A DNA stretch of 14,892 nt from Filomicrobium sp. (GTDB taxonomy: Bacteria > Pseudomonadota > Alphaproteobacteria > Rhizobiales > Hyphomicrobiaceae). Location of the stretch: assembly GCA_021775655.1 (NCBI GenBank), contig JAJFHK010000498.1:1-14892 (forward strand), in the 5' to 3' direction. The position numbers were made by a program, and so were the translations under genes. This document shows positions 7,059-12,448 of the stretch, one piece after another. The notes beneath the pieces were generated by a model. It was not told where the DNA came from. It made no database searches and saw only the letters and a program-made list of their open reading frames with translations. Numbering within the stretch: the first letter of the stretch is position 1; each line of letters begins with the position of its first letter.

Positions 7059-7943
7059 ATGTTTGAAGGGTTCAGCGATCAGCGAATACCCGTATCGGAT
7101 GGAATAAATATTCGGGTGCGTATCGCGGGGAGCGGGCCGCCGGTGCTGCTTCTGCATGGCTATCCGCAAACCCACGTATGCTGGCACAAGGTTGCGCCAC
7201 AACTTGTTCAGGCTGGGTTTACTGTCGTGCTAAGTGATCTGCGTGGGTACGGTGATTCCGACAAGCCACTATCTGATGAGAAGCACGAAACCTACTCGAA
7301 ACGAGCAATGGCTGCCGATCAGCTTGCGTTGATGTCGCGACTAGGCTTCAACCGTTTCAGCGTGGCTGGTCATGACAGGGGTGGCCGTGTTGCTCACCGG
7401 CTCGGACTTGATTATCCCGATGCGATTGAGCGGCTCGCCGTTCTCGATATTGCGCCGACAGCGACGATGTATGCGCTCACGAACCAAGAGTTCGCCACCG
7501 GGTACTATCATTGGTTCTTTCTGATTCAGCCTTCGCCCATGCCGGAAAAAATGATCGGTGCAGATCCCGAATATTATCTACGCACCAAGCTTGCCGCCTG
7601 GAGCAAGGGTAATTCGACAGCATTTACCGATGAAGCGGTTGAGGAGTATGTCCGGTGCTTCAACGATCCGGCGTGTGTAGCTGCGACGTGTGAAGACTAC
7701 CGCGCTGCGGTTTCGATCGACCTGGCTCACGATGCGGAAGACAATGACAAGCGATTGGAGATGCCGGTACTAGCTCTCTGGGGCGCGAAAGGTTTGGTTG
7801 GCAGGCTCTATGACGTTGTTGAAGTCTGGCGGGACAAGGCGACGAACGTCGAGGGGCGGGCACTAGCGTCGGGGCACTATTTGCCCGAGGAAGTGCCCAA
7901 TGAGACGTCGGAAGAATTGATTCAGTTTTTCAAGGCAGGCTGA
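7059..7943 (+). CDS. Alpha/beta hydrolase of the fluoroacetate dehalogenase type
   Basis: Predicted haloacetate (fluoroacetate) dehalogenase, which cleaves the carbon-halogen bond to give glycolate. The 294 residues match the family (about 300). The known catalytic set of the Rhodopseudomonas palustris enzyme can be placed with a constant small offset: nucleophile D106 in GHDRGGR, carboxylate-binding R107 and R110, acid D130 (LDIAPT), halide pocket H151-W152 (YYHWFF) and Y214 (CEDYRA), and base H273 (SGHYLPEE). The oxyanion loop LLHGYPQT is at 32-39. The start at 7059 (MFEGF) matches family N-termini; in-frame TTG 6966 and ATG 7017 add residues that do not. A poor promoter-like TTGCGT (6980)/TATACT (7005) pair with 19-base spacing lies upstream. 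Family members also include close epoxide hydrolases, so the substrate is likely but not proven. Confidence 0.85.
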   Translation: MFEGFSDQRIPVSDGINIRVRIAGSGPPVLLLHGYPQTHVCWHKVAPQLVQAGFTVVLSDLRGYGDSDKPLSDEKHETYSKRAMAADQLALMSRLGFNRFSVAGHDRGGRVAHRLGLDYPDAIERLAVLDIAPTATMYALTNQEFATGYYHWFFLIQPSPMPEKMIGADPEYYLRTKLAAWSKGNSTAFTDEAVEEYVRCFNDPACVAATCEDYRAAVSIDLAHDAEDNDKRLEMPVLALWGAKGLVGRLYDVVEVWRDKATNVEGRALASGHYLPEEVPNETSEELIQFFKAG

Positions 7944-7952
7944 GGCGCTACG

Positions 7953-8366
7953 ATGCAAAGTGTTGTGAGAAATTTGGCCCTATGTGTGCTGTTCGCCGCT
8001 GTTTTTGTATTTGCTCAAGATAGCAATCTTGCTGCGGCATCGAGTAAAGCCGTCATGGTTGGTGGTGAAGCGGATTTTGACGCATGTGGAGGTAGCGGGG
8101 TCGTGGTCGGTCTCGATCCGAAGGGCGACGGTTTCCTGGCGGTGCGTGCCGGCCCCGGTTCGCAGTACAAGATGGTCGAAAAGCTGGAAAACGGTCAGCC
8201 CTATTTTGATTGCGACCAGCATGGGAGTTGGGTGGGCATCGTCTATACAAACAACGCACAGATCGACTGTGGTGTTGGGTCACCAATCGCGAAACGGCAG
8301 CCCTATGGCGGACCTTGCAAATCCGGCTGGGTGTTCAAAAAATTCACAAAGCTTATTGCTGGTTGA
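7953..8366 (+). CDS. Small secreted SH3b-like protein
   Basis: 137 residues with an N-terminal signal peptide (hydrophobic core ALCVLFAAVFVFA, likely cleavage after residue 21 or a little later), so it acts in the periplasm. The mature part resembles a bacterial SH3 domain: GFLAVRAGPGSQYKMVEKL (about 60-78) is the typical SH3b opening, ending in SGWVFKKF. Four mature cysteines, C45, C87, C106 and C122, could form two disulfides. Such domains usually bind peptidoglycan or proteins; no enzyme residues are seen. The gene starts 9 bases after the hydrolase stop. TGAGG, overlapping that stop, serves as the ribosome binding site, so the two genes are probably cotranscribed. Confidence 0.8.
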   Translation: MQSVVRNLALCVLFAAVFVFAQDSNLAAASSKAVMVGGEADFDACGGSGVVVGLDPKGDGFLAVRAGPGSQYKMVEKLENGQPYFDCDQHGSWVGIVYTNNAQIDCGVGSPIAKRQPYGGPCKSGWVFKKFTKLIAG

Positions 8367-8455
8367 AGTTGTTGCGGAAGACCGGAGGCGGCGAATATAC
8401 GTGTCTTTGTATGATGCGTTGACACGGTGGCTTGAGCGAATTGGGAAAGCAAGAA

Positions 8456-8866
8456 ATGGCGATCAAAAAAGGGTTCAGGCAAATGGTGTCTGAGGCTGCG
8501 GCGCGCATAAAGACGCACGGCACTCAGGAAGCTCAAGCCTTTCTCGATGACGAAGACACGGTATTTGTCGACATTCGCGATGTCCGCGAACTGGAGCGCG
8601 ACGGCATGATTCCAGGCGCCTTTCATGCACCTCGCGGGATGCTCGAGTTCTGGGTCGACCCTGATAGCCCGTATCACAAAGGCGTCTTCAGCTCCGGAAA
8701 GAAGCTGGTGTTCTATTGCAATTCGGCATGGAGATCGACTCTGGCAACGGCAACGGTCCTTGACATGGGCCTGGAGAACGTCAGCCATCTCGACGGAGGG
8801 TTCACAGCTTGGAAAGAAGCCGGAGGCCCTGTCGTTCCAAAGCCGACGAAGTCGGGTAAGTCGTGA
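8456..8866 (+). CDS. Single-domain rhodanese-like sulfurtransferase
   Basis: Predicted cytoplasmic thiosulfate/persulfide sulfurtransferase. The 136 residues form one rhodanese domain: VFVDIRDVRELERDGMIPGA (about 36-55) with the CH2A-type Asp-Arg, HAPRGMLEFW, and the active-site loop CNSAWRS with C88 as the persulfide-carrying cysteine, then LDGGFTAWKEAGGPV at the end. The ATG at 8456 is preferred because a purine-rich GGGAAAGCAAGA stands just before it. A TTG at 8432 would add eight residues and directly follows an in-frame stop. It lies 89 bases after the SH3b gene and may share its transcript. Its target pathway is unknown. Confidence 0.88.
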   Translation: MAIKKGFRQMVSEAAARIKTHGTQEAQAFLDDEDTVFVDIRDVRELERDGMIPGAFHAPRGMLEFWVDPDSPYHKGVFSSGKKLVFYCNSAWRSTLATATVLDMGLENVSHLDGGFTAWKEAGGPVVPKPTKSGKS

Positions 8867-8887
8867 GGGCTTGAGCCCTTCCAAGGA

Positions 8888-8914
8888 GGGATCTCTTGGC
8901 GCGCCAGAGATCCC
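8888..8914 (+). other. Hairpin after the rhodanese gene
   Basis: Perfect inverted repeat GGGATCTCT (8888-8896) and AGAGATCCC (8906-8914), with GGC/GCC pairing further inside. It lacks a T run, so it is not a standard terminator, though it may still stop transcription or protect the 3' end of the rhodanese mRNA. It begins inside the AAGGAGG (8883-8889) and contains the start of the possible small protein at 8896. Confidence 0.5.
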
Positions 8915-9033
8915 CCGATGGTCCTACGTTGAGCAGTTGTTCCGACCCTAATCGCAAATTTCTGGCCCAAGTTAAGTGGTCGTGGAAATTGCCACTGACC
9001 GAGGAACAATCGCCCCCTAGGCCGTTTAAGTGA
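8896..9033 (+). CDS. Possible 45-residue small protein
   Basis: A perfect Shine-Dalgarno AAGGAGG (8883-8889) stands 6 bases before a TTG that opens a 46-codon frame ending in TGA at 9031-9033. The predicted product is basic, with SDPNRKFLAQVKWSWKLP in the middle and a Pro-rich end, and has no membrane segment or signal peptide. I recognise no family. It lies 29 bases after the rhodanese stop, so it could be the last cistron of that transcript. The hairpin over its start could hide the site. The TTG start and small size keep confidence low. Confidence 0.35.
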   Translation: MARQRSPDGPTLSSCSDPNRKFLAQVKWSWKLPLTEEQSPPRPFK

Positions 9034-9337
9034 TCAGGTCAGACACTGCCCCAGTTGTAAATTTTGATACCGAATTCAATGGCCGGTTTTCATAGGGAAA
9101 CGGTGTATCTTCATCCGTTAACCAAACGCGAAGGCGGGGTCGGTGCAAGCAGTTTGCACTGCGCCCGAAACCTTCTCGGATTCCTTTCTGGTATGCATCG
9201 TTGGGTACTCCTGAACTCGTCGCCAACACGTTCATGATTCGCAAAGCTTGGTTAAGAATGGGTAAACAAAATCGATAATATTGAGTTGATTGAAACTAAG
9301 TGGACCGGGGCATGCGCAGTTGCAGTTAGAGCTAGTG
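9034..9337. other. Gap between convergent genes, no supported gene
   Basis: About 300 bases, AT-richer than the flanks, between the plus-strand rhodanese group and a minus-strand gene ending at 9338. A minus-strand frame at 9026-9235 encodes about 69 residues but has no ribosome binding site. I see no terminator, RNA gene or repeat worth calling. Confidence 0.4.
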
Positions 9338-9946
9338 CTAGGGCTGCAAGAGGCCTCTCTTCTTCAGAATTTTGTTGATGAACTCCTGCGGTGTACCGAG
9401 CTTGAGAAAGCAGTTTTCGATATTGCTGATCCGGCTGCTTATGCTGATCTCCGGGAAGCCAATTTTTGTCATTTCATTTCGTAGGGCAGCTGTAACTTTT
9501 TTTAGACCTGCCTGATCATATCCATCCTCATCTCGCAAGCGCAGAATCGCAACGCAATCACTGATGCTCTCATTCATCAGATGTTCGGGACCGTTGCGCG
9601 GCGGATGTGGTCGATCGACGTCACCTGTTTGGTGATGGGCGCATTCATGTCGGTCGATGAAGCTCTGAAATACCGGTGGAGCTGACGTGTAATTCGATCG
9701 CAAAACAATTGGATTGTTACTTGAATCCCTGCGCGCCATGCCAGCGGCCATACCGGTTCGCCCTCCGCTGCGATCAACAAAGCGCACGACCTCTCCTTTA
9801 TCGTTGTTGCAAGCCGGTGGTGTGACAACCTCGAATGTTCCAGCCGTTTGCGTTTCCTGACTGGAGGCGGTGTCGAAACACACCGAACCGATCGCAAAAC
9901 CGACAGCGGCAATAAGGGTGGTCAATCTAGGGGTTGCAGGCGACAT
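9338..9946 (-). CDS. Exported hypothetical protein with HExxH metallopeptidase-like motif
   Basis: 202 residues. The N-terminus (hydrophobic core LTTLIAAVGFAIGSVCF, residues 8-24) looks like a signal peptide or anchor, so the protein is probably periplasmic. The centre contains H100-E-C-A-H104, a zinc-type HExxH, followed after about 20 residues by NESISDC (125-131), where E126 could be the third ligand as in gluzincins. The pair HEC-x-HH and NExxxDC is typical of small uncharacterised bacterial proteins annotated as putative metallopeptidases. No substrate can be named. Start: the ATG at 9946 has GGAG 11 bases upstream; the frame extends to a TTG at 10009, which would put 21 residues before the signal. 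It reads toward the rhodanese group and follows yghU on the same strand with a gap of about 170 bases. Confidence 0.72.
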   Translation of the reverse strand: MSPATPRLTTLIAAVGFAIGSVCFDTASSQETQTAGTFEVVTPPACNNDKGEVVRFVDRSGGRTGMAAGMARRDSSNNPIVLRSNYTSAPPVFQSFIDRHECAHHQTGDVDRPHPPRNGPEHLMNESISDCVAILRLRDEDGYDQAGLKKVTAALRNEMTKIGFPEISISSRISNIENCFLKLGTPQEFINKILKKRGLLQP

Positions 9947-10114
9947 CACAGTTTGTGCTCCAACTTGCGTCAGTATTTTGTTGCGGACTAGGTTGAACGA
10001 GAGAGCCAAGTAACGGCTCTGAAAATGACAACCTAGTTCATTGATTTCAGCAGTCGCTGATACGCCGACTTATCGGTGACATGAGGTGCGATTGGCTCTG
10101 TCTCGCATGGGTAT

Positions 10115-10972
10115 TTAACCCGGAGCGGTAGGAAGTTCGTCGAAATCTGATGCGCTATGGCGTTCAGGCAATTGCTCCCACGGTTCACCCCAGGTGCGGT
10201 TGACTTTGCGTCCGCGCTGTACCGCAGGGCGCTCCCAGATCTCCTCTGCCCATCTTTGAACGTTGCGATAGCTTTCGACGTCGAGAAACTTGCCGGCGTC
10301 ATAGAGCGAGCCGCGCACCAAGTTTCCGAACCAGGGCCAGGTCGCGATATCGGCAATCGTATATTCCGACCCCGCAAGGTAGCGCTTCTGTGCGAGCTCG
10401 CGGTCAAGCACGTCTAGCTGGCGTTTGACGTCCATCGTATAGCGGTCGATCGGGTACTCGAATTTTTCGGGAGCATAGTCGTAGAAGTGGCCAAATCCGC
10501 CCGCCAAATAGGGGGCTGCACCTTGCAGCCAGAACAGCCAATTCAGCGCTTCGGTTCGTGAGGCGAGATCATTGGGGAGGAATTGGCTGAATTTCTCCGC
10601 AACGTAGAGAAGGATTGCGCCCGATTCGAAAACGCGCAGACCGGTTGTTGTGTCGTAGAGTGCTGGGATCTTTCCGTTGGGGTTCAACTCGACGAACCCA
10701 CTCGAAAACTGATTACCTTTGCCGATGCGGATGAGATGAGCGTCGTATTCGGCCTCTTTCACGCCAAGGGCCAGAACCTCTTCGAGAAGGATTGCCACCT
10801 TCTGTCCGTTCGGCGTCGCCATCGAGTAGAGCTGGAGCGGATGCTTCCCTCGCGGCAGTTCGGCCTCGTGGGTTGGTTCCGCGATGGGGCGGTTTATTTT
10901 CGCCCACCTGCCTCCGCTTTCCATTTCCCAGCGCCAGACCTCAGGAGGCGTGTAGGTGCCGCTGTCGGTCAT
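10115..10972 (-). CDS. yghU: YghU-type glutathione S-transferase / disulfide-bond reductase
   Basis: Cytoplasmic Nu-class glutathione transferase with glutathione-dependent disulfide reductase and peroxidase-like activity in Escherichia coli. The 285 residues match YghU (288) almost from end to end from memory: INRPIAEPTHE, LPRGKHPLQLYS, the thiol-binding TPNGQK loop (T53-N55), FSSGFVELNPNGKIPAL, the glutathione-binding FESGAILLY, NWLFWLQGAAPYL, GGFGHFYDYAP and ASDFDEL at the end. The thioredoxin fold covers about 45-130 and the helical domain 135-260. The ATG at 10972 is preceded by GGAGA with a 7-base spacer. The gene is divergent from the aminotransferase gene across a 192-base gap that must hold both promoters. 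Confidence 0.97.
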   Translation of the reverse strand: MTDSGTYTPPEVWRWEMESGGRWAKINRPIAEPTHEAELPRGKHPLQLYSMATPNGQKVAILLEEVLALGVKEAEYDAHLIRIGKGNQFSSGFVELNPNGKIPALYDTTTGLRVFESGAILLYVAEKFSQFLPNDLASRTEALNWLFWLQGAAPYLAGGFGHFYDYAPEKFEYPIDRYTMDVKRQLDVLDRELAQKRYLAGSEYTIADIATWPWFGNLVRGSLYDAGKFLDVESYRNVQRWAEEIWERPAVQRGRKVNRTWGEPWEQLPERHSASDFDELPTAPG

Positions 10973-11164
10973 TTATTTTCTCCTTGCGCCGAATGAAGGT
11001 TAATTCAGATGAGGATGGACGTGGATTTCGTAAGCCAACGATAACAATGATGGGTTCCCCGTTGAAAGCGGCGGTTCGACAAACTTGCGATATGTACTCA
11101 CACGCGGACGCGAACTCGGTTATGGTGCGCGGCCTCGATCAATATATCTGAGTTCCATGCCCAC

Positions 11165-12427
11165 ATGACCACCAGTTCGACCTCATCGCAATATCATGAC
11201 GGCGATGCTGCACGGAGCGGTCTGGCGCAGCTCGCGTCAGGTGACATTCCTTATCCGTTTTCGCGGACGCGGGAGCTGTTAGCGCCGTTCGAACCGGGCA
11301 CGACGCCGGAGATCAACCTCACGCTAGGTGAGCCTCGCGAAACCAAGCCGCCGTTTGTCATTGAAAAAATGAAGGCCGCAGAAGCACTGCTTCTGAAATA
11401 CCCACCGATTAACGGGTATCCTGAATTGCGCGCGGCAATAGCTGCCTGGGTGGAGCGGCGATACGGTCCGAGCGTCAAACTGGATGCGGAAACGGAAATC
11501 CTTCCATGTAACGGTTCGCGCGAAGGCTTGTTCTTTGCGGCATTGCCAGCCGTCGGTCGGAAGTCATTGGCCGCTGGTAAACAGCCGGCAATCCTGATGT
11601 GCAACCCGTATTACGCTGCTTACATCGGAGCGGCACTGGCGACGAATGCAGAGCCGATTTTTCTCAATGCCACACCGGCGACCGGGAACCTACCCGATCT
11701 TGAAAAGCTTTCAGCTAATGAGGACCTCCTCCGGCGAGCGTCCGCGCTTTATTTGTGCTCGCCGGCCAATCCGCAAGGGGTGGCGGCCTCGGCGGACTAC
11801 ATTCTTGAGGCTCTCGAACTGGCGCGTCGCTATGACTTCATGCTGTTTCTCGACGAGTGCTATTCTGAGATTTATTCGGACAAGCCACCGGTCGGGGGTA
11901 TCGAAGTTGCAATCAAGACGGACCGTCGGTTTGACAATCTGATCGTTTTCAATTCGCTTTCGAAGCGATCCAATGTGCCGGGGATGCGCTCAGGGTTTTC
12001 TGCAGGTGATGCAACTTTTCTCAAAAGGCTGACTGGCATCCGCAACTTGATCGGACCCCAGATGCCCGGACCGGCGCAGATGGCGTCGGCGGCGATTTGG
12101 TCTGAGGACGAACACGCTGAAGCTAACCGGCTGTCCTACAAGGAAAAATTTGATGTTTGCGATGAAGTGCTGGTGGGGCGGTATGGATACGAGCGTCCCG
12201 ATGGCGGGTTCTTCTTATGGCTCAATGTGCGTCATTTCGGTGGGGGCGTCGACACAACGGTAACCCTATGGAAACGTGCAGGTGTCAAAGTGCTCCCCGG
12301 CGCCTTCCTGGCCCAGACCGATCGTTTCGGCGAAAACCCGGGTGAAGATTTCATTCGCGTGGCGCTCGTGGCGGACACGGATACGATCAGGGTGGCGCTG
12401 GAGCGGATCGTCTCCGTTCTCGATTAG
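11165..12427 (+). CDS. dapC: Class I/II PLP aminotransferase, probable succinyldiaminopimelate aminotransferase
   Basis: Fold-type I aminotransferase. Likely role: conversion of N-succinyl-2-amino-6-oxopimelate to N-succinyl-LL-diaminopimelate with glutamate, in lysine and peptidoglycan synthesis. The 420 residues include NLTLGEP (51-57), the cofactor-contacting N202 in CSPANPQG, D230 in FLDECYSEIY, the PLP lysine K267 in NSLSKRSNVPGMRSGF with R275, and the C-terminal substrate arginine in EDFIRVAL. The LSKRSNVPGMRSGF block matches DapC proteins closely from memory, but other aminotransferases share it. Start: the ATG at 11165; the ATG at 11157 hits a stop after two codons. No strong ribosome binding site is seen. 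It is followed after 21 bases by ftsK, a neighbour pair I recall in Hyphomicrobiales. Confidence 0.8.
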   Translation: MTTSSTSSQYHDGDAARSGLAQLASGDIPYPFSRTRELLAPFEPGTTPEINLTLGEPRETKPPFVIEKMKAAEALLLKYPPINGYPELRAAIAAWVERRYGPSVKLDAETEILPCNGSREGLFFAALPAVGRKSLAAGKQPAILMCNPYYAAYIGAALATNAEPIFLNATPATGNLPDLEKLSANEDLLRRASALYLCSPANPQGVAASADYILEALELARRYDFMLFLDECYSEIYSDKPPVGGIEVAIKTDRRFDNLIVFNSLSKRSNVPGMRSGFSAGDATFLKRLTGIRNLIGPQMPGPAQMASAAIWSEDEHAEANRLSYKEKFDVCDEVLVGRYGYERPDGGFFLWLNVRHFGGGVDTTVTLWKRAGVKVLPGAFLAQTDRFGENPGEDFIRVALVADTDTIRVALERIVSVLD

Positions 12428-12448
12428 CGTCAATCAGTATCCGAGTAC

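Noticed and set aside
8419..8447. TTGACA at 8419 as a rhodanese promoter
   Set aside because: No -10 element at suitable spacing (TGGGAA), and the start site would fall at or beyond the start codon.
8401..8493. 30-residue GTG-start frame overlapping the rhodanese start
   Set aside because: GGAGG is 12 bases upstream, too far, and the frame overlaps a certain gene; it might matter only for translational coupling.
9026..9235. Minus-strand 69-residue frame
   Set aside because: No ribosome binding site, no recognisable motif, and AT-rich non-coding-like context.
10995..11151. Plus-strand 51-residue frame before dapC
   Set aside because: No ribosome binding site and it fills the divergent promoter gap between yghU and dapC.
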